The notes beneath the pieces were generated by a model. The model ran no database searches, had not been told where the DNA came from, and saw only the letters and a program-made list of their open reading frames with translations. A stretch of 64,000 nt of DNA from Neurospora tetraspora (taxonomy: Eukaryota > Ascomycota > Sordariomycetes > Sordariales > Sordariaceae), in NCBI RefSeq assembly GCF_033439725.1, contig NW_026944389.1, positions 496,001 through 560,000 on the forward strand. The letters are read 5' to 3'. Shown here in pieces: positions 9,825 to 22,001 of the stretch; position 1 is the first letter of the stretch; the number at the start of each line of letters is the position of its first letter. The translations under genes and the position numbers were made by a program.

Positions 9825-12800
9825 GTTCCCATTAGCTGGTTCCCAAGCACAATGTTCCGAGTCAGTGTTCGAGGCGGACGATATCTCTGTTCAGCACTTC
9901 CACGCGGTGTGGTGCGGATCTTCAGGGGTGTCGACTCAAGTGTTGGGAGTAGTGTTATTGGGAAAGGTGATGAGATTGGTGATGATTTGTTGTTGCTGCG
10001 ATGGTGTTGAGGAAACTGAACTGCCTGATCGCTCAATCATACATGTACTTTATGTCAGCTTACTTGCCACGTGCTCTCCCAGCCTAGCGCGGCTCAGACC
10101 ACTGCAGCTTTGTTACGTCCTTATTAGTTAGGTATATTAGCGGAGTTTATTACCAAGCCGAAATTAAAAATGACAAAGCACCTACAATCTAATGCTGGTG
10201 TGTTTGTTAGCTTGGTACTCCTAGTATACTGGACGAGATCTATCCCGAATTGTCCCAAACCTCATAAGGATGAAATGAATGGGCTAGGTACGGATCGGAA
10301 AGGGATCAACAAGATTCAATATGGCATATTCAAGGTAAGATCACGCTTTGGTTATGGAACGAAACGAATTAATTAGATACATAAACACCTAGGAAAGTTG
10401 ACCAGAGGTCTCGAGCTAACAAACAAACAAACCAGTATTGGACTGTATGTACTATGTAGGTAGGTACCTTAGGTATGCTGATGTTCCAAGATTCAAGTCC
10501 CAGGTTCCAACCATCATGTGAGCGATATGTACTTACCTATGTACACTTGCGACAGGCAACGAAGGAGATGCAAGGACCAAGATGCAAGCGATGCAAGCCC
10601 GTGGCGCAGTCTCGCAGTCTCGCAGTCTCGCAGAATGATTCCCACGGTCGGTCGGTCGGTCGGTCGGTTTCAACTTTCAACGGTGAGAAAACGAAACAAA
10701 CAAGCGCACTCATTCTCTCTCCCAATCACCAGTGACTCAATGAATGAATGAGTGGTTGTTGTTTTTGCGGCACGGCGCGGCACAGTAACTTACAACTGCA
10801 CATGTATTCGTTCGGACAAAAGCCGGCTGGCCGGTGGAAGGTTGGTCGGTACACAGTAGGTCGTCGGACTTGAGAGTGGGGAGTACCCGGGTCGGCTGTT
10901 ACGGGGAAACGTCCGTACTGCGAAGGGGGGGGGGGGGGGGTTTAGCGAACAGTAGAAAAATAGTTTGAAATTTTCGAACAGTGAATTTACAGTCGATTTT
11001 GGGGTAAACGTTTACGAAGCGTTGATCAACGGTTGATGCAGCCAAATGCATTTCCAAATGGTTAATACAAATAAACGTTTGGGTGTAGGTTAACGTTGCG
11101 AATATACACAATACAGCCAACTTAGCTACAAGGCAATTGCAGCCCCAACCTAGTTACAAAATTGAAAAACTTAGTGAAAGGGAAAGAACGACGGCTACCA
11201 CCTTCCACCACTATAAGGCCAACCTCGGAGAAAAAAACTTTGCACTTCTTCCTTTTCCTCTTTCCAACTAAAAACCTCCAAGTTATTTATTTACTCAAGG
11301 AACCAGGGAACCAGGGAGCTAGGGAACCAGGCAACCAACTACTAAAGTATTATCTTCTAAGTAGGAGTTGTAACCAAGTAGTATTATAAACTCAATACTT
11401 TAGTAATTGGATTGCCCAATTCTTTGGTGCTCTCTTTTTCTCTTTTTCTTTTTCTTCTCTCTCTTCTTCTCTCCTTCTTTCTCTCTCCCTCTCCTTTTCG
11501 ACCGGACGAGGAAGGTAGATAGGTAGCCGGCAATTGATATCTTTTACCAAGAAACCAAATGCATCAATGTAACCGTGACCGTGGCTGTGACCGTGACCGT
11601 GATCATGACCATGACCAAATGTTCATTAAATATTCAATAAATAGTTGATATGCTATAAACGTTTGATAATTCCAACGTTTAGTGAGGGTACCAACGTTTG
11701 GAGGCATTTAAACGTTTATTTCGATAAACGTTTGAAAAATTTCGAACAGCCACTACACACTTGAAAAAATTACCAACGTTTACGACCCCTCAACAGTCAA
11801 TTGACAGTCAATTTGCTGTTCGCTAGACCCCCGCCTTCCCAGTACAGGTGAAAACGGGGATCGGATTAAGGAGTGGGTCCAGTCAGATCTGTTATCTCCG
11901 GTCCGGGCTGGGCGGGCTGAGCTGGGCGGGCCAAGGTCACTGTGGTAACGTGGTTCAGGTACGCGAGCGCGTGGCACGGGCGGGCGCTCGGATTTCGCAG
12001 GGGCAGGGCAGTTTGGGGAACTGGAAGAGCTTCCATCGGAAGTCAGCAGATCTCGGAGATAGAAGTGGAAGTGGAAGTGAGATCAGCGGTCTTTGGGGGG
12101 GCAATGGAATGGTTCAAGTGATATGGTAGATTGATGAATGAATGGCTTTCCGACTGTGAGGTCCTGGGTGGTGAGAAGAGTGATTCCATCTCTCTCCAGT
12201 TATGATCGCACTGTCGTATTTGGGTTTCGGGTTGTTTATATGCTTCGGCAGTGGTGGTGAGATTGGAGAAGTTGTCGGTGCCCTGTTCCGTTGCGGTTGT
12301 TGCCCAGTTGACTGTGATTCTTCCCGTCCCTTTTTTTGTGCGCGCTGACTTGTCGTCCTCTTCAAGAGTTCGCAATTCTCAACCAGTGCATCATTGTCCT
12401 CATTTCTTTCTTTCAAACTCCCATTCTTTCACCAGGGTCGAATCTTCCTAGCGCCGGCCAAACAAAACAAGTGCTATGTAACAGTGGTCATCTGACCTTC
12501 AAATAGCGAGGTAATCTAAACCTTTTCAGCCGTTCCGCCCTACGCTAAGGTAGAAATGTTCAAGTCGCCTAGAAGGGTTCGCAAAAATAGTTACCTCCGG
12601 TCCGGCAATCGACCGACCGACTGACTGGCTTGCGAGTTGAGGATGCGGATGCGGACAACGACATGAACAACTCCCCGGTTTGATGTCGCGATGTCAATAA
12701 AGCCGGAACGTTGATTGGCTAGACGTACAGCGAGGGTCTTGGCAATCTTATCACTCTTGCCTGCCGGCTCATCCGAGTGTATTATTGGTCAGTGCTGTGT

Positions 12801-14449
12801 CAGTGTAGTGTCAATGGTCGGTGCTCGGAAACTCCCGTCCGAACTGGCTTTCAAAAGTGCGAACTGCCCGTGAACTGTGATCTCATTCCACTTCCCTCAG
12901 GCTGCATTTCCGTACGCTAGCGTCGCCAGGGTAGACAAGCATGGCGTCGGCCCTTCGGCTTCTACGGAGCAATCTGCTGCGAGCACTGAGCCCTGCTGCA
13001 CTGCAGTGCATACAGAAAATGTTTGGGGGTTGCAGTGATGCAGCGATTACGCTGCAGTACGTGTACATGCCCGGGAAATTGGACCCTGTTTTCTTTGCTT
13101 TCTGCGGTTTTCTGCCTTGTGCCTTGTTCATTGGGACATTTTTCGGTGGTACCTTGATGGACTGGGCTGGCTGAGCTCAGCTGATGAGGATTTTGAGTCG
13201 GACATTAGGTTTCGCCATTTCGAAACAGAGCGAGAAGAGAAATGGAATTGATCCGATTGAGATGATTTGGATTTGTTGGAAGGTTCGAAAAAGAAGACTC
13301 GTGGCACAGCCCTCTGTCATCCTCGGGAGTCGGAAGGGAGCGAATCGGGTCGTGGGTGCTGGATTGAGTGGGCTGAGTGGGTTCCCGGGCGCATCGGATT
13401 TCCTGGCGGGCATATCTACGGGCGATGGCGGAGATAACATACCTAACGAACCACCCACCACAACGTGCAGCAGCGGTTCGGAAATACCTTGCCATTCCAA
13501 TTGCAATTCGAGCGTAATGACAAGGAAAGATTGATGAGGCTCTCCATTCCATTCCATGTGAAGTGCGATCATTTGCGATGTTGAGATCATGGTCCCCGCA
13601 ATCGCACTCGATTACCGGGTAGCACTAAACCCGGAAGGAGTGCAGTGCAGTGGTCCGCTGTTGATGCTCAGGTACCTGCTACCTTGGCCCTGCTTTGTAG
13701 CGACCCCGAATTGCACCGGGGCATCTCAAAAGGGAAAAGGGTCGGTGATTAGCTGTGTCGGCTTTCAGCCCCCGCATTCCAGTCCCTACCCGCGACCCGC
13801 GACTGGTCCAGTGTGGTGTGTCTGACGGGATTGATGAGAGATGAATATCCGGAACGGAGTTATCGCCAATTCTGCTGCAGTGTAAGTGGGAGTGGAGAAG
13901 TGGAAGTCACCGAGGGCAGTTACTGGGTGGCCTCTTTTTCAGCCGGCCTGTCAGTGTCGACGACGGGAGAGTTCCTGCCCTCCCGTCTCGCCGGTTACCA
14001 TCTAATGCCGACCAAAGATGTCTTTTCCTTGTAATTTCCATGGAATTGGGCAAGGGAGATTAGGTGGGACAATACATGGCAAGTGCAAGTGTATACTTGA
14101 AAGTTGGTGCAGGTAGATTGGGGTGGGCCTGATAAATCCACTGTGATTTTCGGTTAAATACACGGGGTACTTCAGCCTGACTTACACCAAGCCGTGCAAG
14201 CTTCCAGCCCTCACGTCGCAAGGTAGAACAAAGAGTATGGAGAGAAAAAAGGGCAATTGCTTTCCTCTGCAATAAATAGAAAGCAGAGGCATCGGGGGTT
14301 TAGCAAATTAAGGGCTTTAGCAACGGAGGAACCTATACGTTGATTACGAGACTTGGGATAGAAATCCTGCTTGCGACTTCAACTTGTTGGAAGAACACGG
14401 CTTCAGCAGCCTTATCAGGTGGATCTATCCCCATATTGGTCATGAGGTG
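9825..14449. other. 4.6-kb region without a convincing gene
   Basis: Low-complexity tracts are scattered here: three CGCAGTCT copies (about 10605-10633), CGGT repeats (about 10647-10668), an 18-base G run (10925-10940), AGGGAACCAG-type repeats (about 11298-11336), a pyrimidine tract (11430-11500) and GTGACC repeats (about 11572-11616). A degenerate inverted-repeat element occupies about 10936-11832 (listed separately). Open frames are short. One of them (12941-13174) starts with a basic, Ser/Leu-rich segment like a mitochondrial presequence but matches nothing I know. I see no supported gene. Confidence 0.5.
10936..11832. mobile_element. Possible degenerate inverted-repeat DNA element with AACGTTT subterminal motifs
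   Basis: A 17-bp terminal inverted repeat with one mismatch (GGGGGTTTAGCGAACAG at 10936-10952; complement at 11816-11832) bounds 897 bp. The interior near both ends carries at least eight AACGTTT motifs on both strands and repeated TCGAACAG/GACAGTCAATT segments, as subterminal transposase-binding repeats do. No coding region or clear target duplication is visible, and the G run at the left edge blurs the boundary. This may be a non-autonomous DNA transposon; the assignment is inference. Confidence 0.4.
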
Positions 14450-14457
14450 TATATAAG
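14450..14457 (+). promoter_or_regulatory. TATA box (TATATAAG)
   Basis: A perfect TATATAAG lies 81 bases before the small ORF at 14538 and is followed by a CT/CA-rich leader ending in CACAACTC, the usual appearance of a Neurospora 5' leader. It is one of the clearest core-promoter-like sites in the window. Confidence 0.5.
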
Positions 14458-14537
14458 CTCGTGAATCCCTCTCTTAATCAACCAAACCTTTTGCCCATCT
14501 TCGTCTTCGTTCCATATCTTCCACTTCAACACAACTC

Positions 14538-14681
14538 ATGTCCGATGTTGGGGGAAGTATCATGGCCCGTGCAGGCATAACCATGGCCCGTGCGGACATG
14601 GTGTTTTGCTGCGGTTTCGATGTGGAAACCGTGGATTTGATTGAAAATCATGGTGAATTTATCCACCCCCATTGGGGTTAA
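14538..14681 (+). CDS. Small ORF, 47 residues, behind a TATA box
   Basis: The first ATG after the TATA box and CT/CA-rich leader opens a 47-residue frame: an imperfect internal repeat (I-M-A-R-A-G / T-M-A-R-A-D), two adjacent cysteines (F-C-C-G), then an acidic stretch ending H-P-H-W-G. No signal peptide or known family is visible. It could be a genuine small-protein gene, the remaining first exon of a degraded gene, or chance. Support comes from promoter-like context, not homology. Confidence 0.3.
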   Translation: MSDVGGSIMARAGITMARADMVFCCGFDVETVDLIENHGEFIHPHWG

Positions 14682-15387
14682 AGCCGAACTGTATTTAGTA
14701 CCTCCCGTCTACACTACGAGAGTCATTTTCGTCCCCTTCTTTTTTTTGGGTTTTCCATGATCCCTGGTCAACTCTCATTCCATACGACCCAACTTGTTAC
14801 AGCTTTGGTATCTTTGGTAGGGCTGCCTTTTTGTCTTAGGGGGAGAGAATCGAAAGGCATGTCTTGAAGCCTCGTTGAGTCTCTAACTCCGATGCCCCCG
14901 GCTGCCCCGTGTGCCTGGTACTGAGACACAGACAGTATTCCATTGACAAGTACCTTGATCCCGCCATCATCCGAACCCATAACCCATCTCTGTAAATCGC
15001 TCCCCTTTCTCGGTCCACGTTACGTCTCGTCTCTCTTTCCTCCGGGATCCGACATCCGACGTGTCCAGTCCAGCCTCGGTCATTACACTGGACCTGTACC
15101 CAGTCCATCTCGCCAGTCCCGTACCCAGTCCATCCAGTGCCCAGTCGTCGCCAATCTCGGGTAGTGCGTCTGTCCCTGGCAGACGGTCACTGCAAGTCTC
15201 CACCGGGAAAGCTGCTGATCCTTGACACAATCCCTCAAATCCAAGATTAACAAGATCCCGCCAACAATTGCGCATATTGAGAGGCATCCGGACATCCAGG
15301 CATTGCAGGACTGGCGAGATCAGCAACTGGGAAGGAAATCGTTAGCAAGAAATTGTTTTTGGATATGACCAACTACAACAACTGAAA
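14682..15387. other. Intergenic region upstream of the Zn2Cys6 gene
   Basis: About 0.7 kb with alternating CT-rich stretches and repeated CCAGTC/CCCAGTCCA motifs (about 15063-15145). It probably carries the promoter and 5' leader of the transcription-factor gene at 15388, which has AAAATGG around its start codon. I see no gene. Confidence 0.5.
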
Positions 15388-18300
15388 ATGGCCGACCCGA
15401 TGGATGGTATCGAACCCACACCACCGGCACCGGCACCAGCACCGACACCAGCGGCGGCACAGCAGTCGGACCCCTCGGGGGGTCCATTGCCGCCAATCCA
15501 CACCATGCCAATGCCGCCAATGCCCGCCGTGTCAGCGCCGCCGCCGGCTCCGGCAACCAACACCTCCGACTTCAACCGTCCGTTAACGCCGCCTGCACTC
15601 CAGGTCTCGTCAGCACCACCTCCGCCGCCACAACTCCCGCCTATTACGGCTTTTCAATATCAACAATCGCCACATCAACAATCAACACCATGGCAACCGA
15701 TCCAGATATCCGGACTAACACCGACAAGTCAGCCGTCGTCGTCATCCGCACTCACGCCGTCGCCCACTGCGCCAATTCTCGCTGCTGTCAATCCCACTTC
15801 TGACCCACAACAAGTCACCCTCCCCGGTCCAGCGTCATTATTGAACAGCAACCCGCCGCCCAGCATCGCGATCCCGTCAATCACCACTATTCCATCCCAC
15901 TCTGCCCGTCAAGAACGGAAAGAACCAGACCACCGACAGGGCCAACCAAAACGACGTAATCGCCCCGCTGTCTCATGCATACCTTGCCGTGCCCGCAAGA
16001 TCAAATGCGACCAAAAGAAACCGTGCGAAAGCTGCGTCAAGTCCAAGTACCATAAGGGTCCTTGCGCCTACGACCAGTCGAGGCTACCCAAGGAAAAGAC
16101 TTGGCCATTCAAAGCGACGCAGATAGATTCGAGGCCGCCTTCGCCAGAACCGCAACCACAGCCGCAGCAGCAAGAACAACAACACCTTCAGAGTGGTACG
16201 CCAGATGCCATCGTGAACGCGGAAGAGGGGACTTCCCTGCCCGGGCCGCGCTATATCCTCGATGCACCGTATCGCGACTCCCAGTCTATTTCTTCGGGCG
16301 CCTATGGCGGCGGATCAGCTAGTCCCCTGCTGCCGCCCATCAAGAACGAACCTGGAGCATCGTCGGCTTTCAGTCCGATTCCTCGTCATGCCCAACACTC
16401 GGGTGGTCCTCTTCCGCTGTCTGATGCGGAGGGAACCGAGGCATTGAGGAGGGAGGTGTGGATGTTGCGACAGCAGGTCGACGAGTTGACACATCAACAG
16501 CAGCACCAGCAGCAGAGTCAGCAGCAACTACCACCACGACAAAGACCGTTGCGAGAATCTAGACCTTACTCTCAGAATGGCGCGTCCAAGACTGGCGATA
16601 ACCGCTGGCACGCCGACCAACTCGTGAGTACCTCTCCAGCCCTCCTCCAGCATTTTGCGTCTGCTTTACCACAACGACTCTCCAGACTGATATATTGCTT
16701 GATACTCTAGTTCCCACTAGTCACCAGGGCCATCTCCAACGTCATCCAATCCAGCATCCAATCTGACGACCACAACAAGGCCTGGTCCAAGCTCAGAACA
16801 TGCGCCGAGCTCTCCCGAAAAATCGAGGAATCACAATCCGGAAGCATCACTTTCCTCGCCTTCAGCGACGTCGGCGGCACCCTCCCCATGTCCTACCGCC
16901 AAGAGGCCCGACGCCTAACCCAAGCCTACTTCCGCACTTTCGAGAGCGTCTACCGCATTCTGCACGTGCCTGCCTTTCGCACGCGGTTTGAAGAGTATTT
17001 TGATGGCCAGTTTGATGACCAGCCCGACAAAGCCTTCATTGTTCAGCTCCAGCTTTGCATGGCTATCGGGTCGGTGTTTGAGGATGCTAGCGGATCATTC
17101 CGGAGGTATCAGGAGAGATGGATCCAGGAAGGCCAGTCGTGGCTTCTCCTTTTTCCGCCGACGAACCTCGCCGGTTTGCAGACCATGTGTCTTTTGCACC
17201 TCGCCAAAGAGGTCTGCGGATTTGGTGGAGGTGGGGGTGAACTAACCTACAAGTCGGCTGGTTCTCTCCTGCGAGAAGCCATGTGTCTAGGCCTAAACCG
17301 GGATTACCTCGCGTCAATGCCCATCTACCAAGCCGAACTGCGTCGACGATTATGGGTCACCATTTTGGAAATGGTTGTCCAATCGAGCTTGGATACCGGC
17401 CTCCCACCGGGTATTTCTCTCACCGAACTTGGTACTAGTCCGCCGGCGAATTACGACGACGAGCAGCTTGCTTTTTCGAACCCGGTTCCCCGTCCCTCGG
17501 GGACATTCACGCAAACGACCGTCCTCCTCGAATTGCATCGCTCGTTCCCTGTGCGGTTAGCTATTGCTCAACACCTCGCCACGCTTCTCAACTCCCCCAA
17601 CACGAAGGCCCCGGCAGTCGAATCCGGATCGACGACAGAATCCCTCAACGCCGAACTGACACGTGCATCGCGTGCACTAACGGGCACGCTCCAACCCGGC
17701 TATGACCCCGCCGGCATCCTGCCGAATCGGATCTCGGTTTTCCAGCTAAAGATGGCGGAGATGTTAGTGAATCGGTTCTTTCTGGGATTGAACTTGGCTT
17801 TGGCCGTGGGTGCGGAGACAGTCTATAAACCCTTGGAGATGGAAATACCAGAAGTGAGGACATCTTGTGGCGCAGCAGCCGGCACAATCTGGAGGGGTGT
17901 TGTTTCGGGTCTGGGCAACACAAGAGAAACGGGAGGAAGCTCTGGGAGAACGAGGACGCAACATCAACAAATGGACGACTTCACCAGCCTGGTGAGCCGC
18001 GGAAGCGGAACCTCCTACCACGCAACGGCCATGGTGGCTGTTTTGACTCTGCTGATGGAATTAAGGCGGCAGATGGAGGAGGAGTGGCAACAACGACGAC
18101 TTCGACGCGATCACCAACATACGCCGCTGCCTTCGATCGATCGCCAGGGGCACCTTGGCCACGGGACATCTTCGGAGGCAAACTCAGCAACAACAACTTC
18201 ACCAGAACGAGACACATCAGCAGAATCAACAAGACAAGAATTCCTAGACTTGGTTAGTTCTGCTGTCGACTGGACTCTTGGCAGAATCCAAACTGCAAAC

Positions 18301-19234
18301 GGGGATACGGGGGCGTATGTTTGGATGTACTTGCTTTGCTCGGCGGCTTCGGAAGAGGTGAGGGCTTTGCAGCGGAGGTGGGAGACGCAATTGCATCATT
18401 CGACTTCTCAGGCAGAGACAAACTTCGAAAGACAAAGAACAAAACAAATAGAAGAACTTGTGGAAAAACGAATTGTGAGTGATTTGAACGGGGTAGCCGG
18501 GTTTTTGACGGGGGCTCACGAGGACGTCATACATCAAGATGATGAATTTCGTCGAGATATAGAGGAAGATGCGCAACTCGTGGCTAGGAACACCAAACCT
18601 CGACATGGACTCCTGCATCCCGGAGCACTCAACCTCGCACCCAACTTCCCAACAACTCAGCAGACCCCTCCCAATCCTCCCAAGCTCACCAGCCGAGGCC
18701 GAACGGTTTCGCAGTTTTCGAAGGAGGCGAATGGGAATGGCACTGGCACTGGCAATGGCAGTGGAAGTGGAAGTGAAAGAGATTGTGAGATGATGGGGCG
18801 GCAGAAAGATGGCGATTCTGCTGCGTTGGCGACAAGGGCCGCTGATGAAAGAAGGTTGTGGTTGGAGAGGATGACAGAGAGGGAAGAGCGTCAGGTAAGT
18901 TCTTTTTGTTGCCCCAGTGTTCATTGCCCCCGTCCGCCCCGTCCGCCCTGTTTGCCCTGTTCGCTGTGCGCTAGGTCCCATTGTCGACTGCTGGTTGCCA
19001 GGCTTGAGCCAGGCAGCGATGGCGGAAGTGCTTTAAGTACTTGGTCATGCTTGGCCATTCTTGGTTCTGGTGCTGCTTTACCTAGGTGGCGATTCAGTTC
19101 CCTGGCCGCGTTGTGGTCCATTTCCTGTCTGACTTTATCGCTTGTTCTTTCAGGTCATCCGCTTCAAATCCGTCTTCGATCTGAGAAATTACGAATCTCT
19201 TCTCATGCAAGAGTGGATGGACATCATGGACTAG
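15388..19234 (+). CDS. Zn2Cys6 fungal transcription factor with fungal-specific regulatory domain
   Basis: A nuclear zinc-cluster regulator; target genes unknown. Three exons, 15388-16623, 16711-18894 and 19154-19234, join in phase 0 and give 1,166 residues. Introns are 87 nt (GTGAGT...CTCTAG) and 259 nt (GTAAGT...TTTCAG). The first 190 residues are Pro/Ala/Gln-rich. The binuclear cluster is complete: Cys 197, 200, 207, 213, 216 and 226 (C-x2-C-x6-C-x5-C-x2-C-x9-C), after a basic R-R-N-R. A Q-rich coiled-coil-like segment (about residues 355-385) may dimerise. The fungal transcription-factor domain spans roughly 440-700 (C-L-G-L-N-R-D; R-R-R-L-W near 622; T-G-L-P-P-G-I). A Ser/Gly-rich linker leads to a short last exon ending in Q-E-W-M-D-I-M-D, a plausible acidic activation segment. 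If the second intron is not spliced, the frame continues into about 230 residues of unrelated sequence; the conserved-looking last exon favours splicing. Confidence 0.88.
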
Positions 19235-19456
19235 GCGAACGCACCCGCATGGATGGCGGGTTGATCGGAGTAGTCGGAGGCGGTAGAGTGTCGGCAGCGG
19301 TCGGAAAATGTGGGGAACAGACCGGGCCGGGTCTGGATTCATTGCTTTCACCACCCGGAGCACCCCAAGTCCAAACCCCATTCCTCCTCTCCCTATACCT
19401 CGAAATTCTGTTTCAGCAAGGTCATGTTGACACGGGAGGCGCTCAGGGATTTTGCG

Positions 19457-19553
19457 GAACATCAAGCCGATCCAGAAGGCCCAGCGCCAGCCGATGGTGG
19501 TGGCGGCGTAGCCGGAGAGGATGGGGGCGATTAGGGGGCCGAAGACTGTCGTC
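19457..19553 (-). pseudogene. Shard of an MFS drug-transporter gene
   Basis: On the minus strand about 32 codons read T-V-F-G-P-L-I-A-P-I-L-S-G-Y-A, then G-W-R-W-A-F-W-I-G-L-M-F. This is the highly characteristic helix-4/5 region of DHA1-type (drug:H+ antiporter) MFS transporters. The sequence before it on the minus strand ends in CACACAG, a possible acceptor, so this may be the start of one exon. After G-L-M-F all three frames lose transporter similarity. No other part of a transporter is visible nearby, so this is an isolated fragment immediately downstream of the transcription-factor gene. Confidence 0.7.
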
Positions 19554-19567
19554 TGTGTGTGGGAGAT

Positions 19568-19678
19568 GGGGGGGGGGTTCAGTGGGTTGATGCTTGGAGG
19601 GAAGGGAAAGTGAGGGGAGGGAAAGGGAAAGGGGAAAGGGGAAAGGGGAAAGGGGAAGGGGAAGGGAAGGGGGGGAAC
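19568..19678 (+). repeat. Purine-rich GGGAAAGG microsatellite tract
   Basis: About 110 bases of nearly pure G/A on the plus strand, including at least five GGGGAAA units and terminal G runs. It separates the MFS shard from the INCENP-like shard and is a candidate G-quadruplex or recombination-prone tract. The long minus-strand open frame across it (Pro/Phe/Ser repeats) is a compositional artefact. Confidence 0.75.
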
Positions 19679-19684
19679 TAACAG

Positions 19685-20257
19685 CCATTTGCCGGACCGC
19701 CTTGCCGTGCAGAATTTTACCGTGGAAGAAAAGGCAGCGGGGACCCGCCGCAAAGTTGTTATACTATCCCCAGCACCTCCAATCCCAACCTCCGTTCTTC
19801 CCTGAACGGTGGCAACTGGACCGACAGTCCCTACCTCAAAGCGCAGCTCTTGGCACAGGAGCAGCTCGATCCGATGGTCATTTTCGGCCCCCCTGCGCCT
19901 CTCAACATGGAGGAGGTGTTTAGCAAGGATAAGAGCAGACATCATCGGTTCAGGGCCAGGACGAGCAGCGCGAATTGGGAGGGCCAGGATCGGTTGACGG
20001 AGGAGGATGTGTGTAGGGATCGCGAGGCGAGGGAGAGGATGAGGAAGGACTGGAGGGGGGGTGGAGTTGGGGGTTGGGGAGGACGTTGGGTTGATCTCCA
20101 TTATGAACCTCAACCACCGACCGAGATTTGCCGTTGTGTTTTCTGTTTGGTTTGTACAGTCGTGGGATTCCAATTTGGAGTCCAAGACAAGGAAATACAT
20201 GGTCGGGGGAGTAACAAGGCAATAATACATGGTCAGGCGAGTGTGTGGGCGCCTTAG
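19685..20257 (+). pseudogene. INCENP/Sli15-like IN-box fragment
   Basis: INCENP/Sli15 activates Aurora B/Ipl1 kinase through its C-terminal IN-box. Here one plus frame, open from 19685 to the stop at 20255, carries the whole signature between about 19812 and 20055: G-N-W-T-D-S-P-Y-L-K, then D-P-M-V-I-F-G-P-P-A-P-L-N-M-E-E-V-F, then R-T-S-S-A-N-W, then a D-R-E-A-R-E-R-M tail. The T-S-S motif is the conserved activation site of the family. None of the rest of INCENP (N-terminal CEN box, long helix) is seen. Upstream are a CTAACAG acceptor-like site and a GA tract; the preceding gene is a complete transcription factor. It is therefore a detached C-terminal exon: a partial duplicate, or possibly a small free IN-box protein. 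Confidence 0.72.
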
Positions 20258-22001
20258 GCACAGGAGAAATGGGGCCTCTGTGAATCGTTACTTATCTGGG
20301 TGGCTGCCGTCGATTCCTTGTAGGATCTGACGCTTACCCGTTGGGAGGAGGTCAGTGCAGTGCTCTGTCTGTTTCCCTGGCCAACGGGTACATTGATTGC
20401 CCTCAGAGGGTTACTTGGCTATGTTTGCTCAGCGGACAGAGAGTTATCAACCTCATTGTATCGAACATGCATCAGCATACAGCGTTTAAGATATAGTTCT
20501 TAGGATAGGTATTGGGGACCTCAGTGGTTGCAGATGCCATGGAAGTGGCCGCCACCAGTATGAGATATACGCCAGGATAAAAAATAAAGAGTAAACCAAT
20601 GGTGCGCGTAGAAAAAGGGTGTGGTGCGGTTAGTGATGGCAGGGAAATTCTGGGAATATTTACCGCAAGGAAAAGTAAGGAAACCGAAGGAAAGAAACGC
20701 GTTCCTTTTTTCATACGTGACTTTTTACGTGACCGTGCCCCACATATACGTACCTTTTATATAGCAAATAGGTGTAAAGTGTACCTCGTCATCGCAGCTA
20801 TTGAGGTATTCGCTTATATAGGTAATATACTATCCTTTCTGCGCGAGAAACATTGCGAGAGGGTTGCGATAGCTTTAGCAACTTGAACGAAATTAATATT
20901 ATATGTTTTGGTTGATTCTTGAAGGAGATGTTAATGATAATAGGGTGCGGTTTTGGTGTAGTATGGTGAGGGTGGTGTACGGATCAATTACACTAGCGTC
21001 ATTTTCTGAATTTCTATTTTTCTGAAAACTTTTGTAAAAGATCTAGGTACTTTTTCAGAAAATAACCATCCCTAGGTGCGGTAAGTCAAGCTCTAAATTA
21101 GGGCAGCACTCCTCGCACCCACCCCCCATTTGCCTTGGGGCATCCGGATTTTACTCCATGCACCGCCTTCTGAAGAGAACTGGGTGAGTTTCTTCTCTTT
21201 AAGCAACAAAAGGCAAGCCAAGTTGAAGAACATCATTTTCCGCTTTCCGCTGGGGGTCTAAAGACCGTTCTCATGCGCGCGTATAAGATTTAAGGAATGA
21301 GTTAGTATGCAGATAGACACTTTGCATCTTGGTCGACGAAGGGTGCAAAACGTTCGTACTAGAAACATAAGTCTTGAGTATGTGATATTTCAAAGTTGAA
21401 AATAAGAAAGAGAATTGGAAAGATTCATGGTTCTTACACCACTCTAAACTTTGGAGGGTCGTTATCTCCTTTTATAGGTTTGGCGGACTCGGCCATAGTG
21501 CACGTCGGTCCTGTCGTATCCAAACTCCGAAGCCGGATGGCCCCAGCTGCAGCATCTCCCATGTCAACTGTCCAAGCTGGGTATCTTGTTGATATTGCCT
21601 CTTCCAACTCCAAGCCACCTTGCCTCAATATTTCCTTGTCCTATGCAAGAATGTCAAGGTTGTTATCTGCCCATTGCCGCCACACAAGCCAACCTGGGAT
21701 CCTGCCTGTCTGGCATACGCGGGCATGTTGGCTGCGGGCAAGCCGGGCATAGAGAGCCACGGGCATGGACACAGCTGCAGTTAAACAAGGTATTTCCGTC
21801 ATTTCCAGGGCGTGCGAACACCACGTACACCACGTACATCTCTATGGTATTCCTCACATCAATTACGTCTTCCAACCAGAAGTCCGCCCAAGCAAGAAAA
21901 GCCGTTGCATGAGCAAGGTTGGTAGCAGCAGAGAAAGCAGTAGAAAAGCCCGCCTATCCCCCTCTTTTCGAGTCCTTTGGATTTCTCCTTCCTCTTGATC
22001 T
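20258..22001. other. Intergenic region
   Basis: 1.7 kb with no recognised gene. A palindrome-like pair (TTTTTCTGAAAA / TTTTTCAGAAAA) lies around 21015-21060, and ACCCGTTGG/CCAACGGGT form a short inverted repeat at about 20337-20397. The right end is CT-rich and leads into the promoter of the next gene. Confidence 0.5.

Noticed and set aside
12941-13174. 77-codon frame starting like a mitochondrial presequence
   Set aside because: Too short, no homology, and no supporting promoter or splice evidence.
19094-20230. 378-codon minus frame across the transcription-factor end, GA tract and IN-box
   Set aside because: Only the MFS shard within it is meaningful; the rest is read through a purine tract and opposite other coding DNA.
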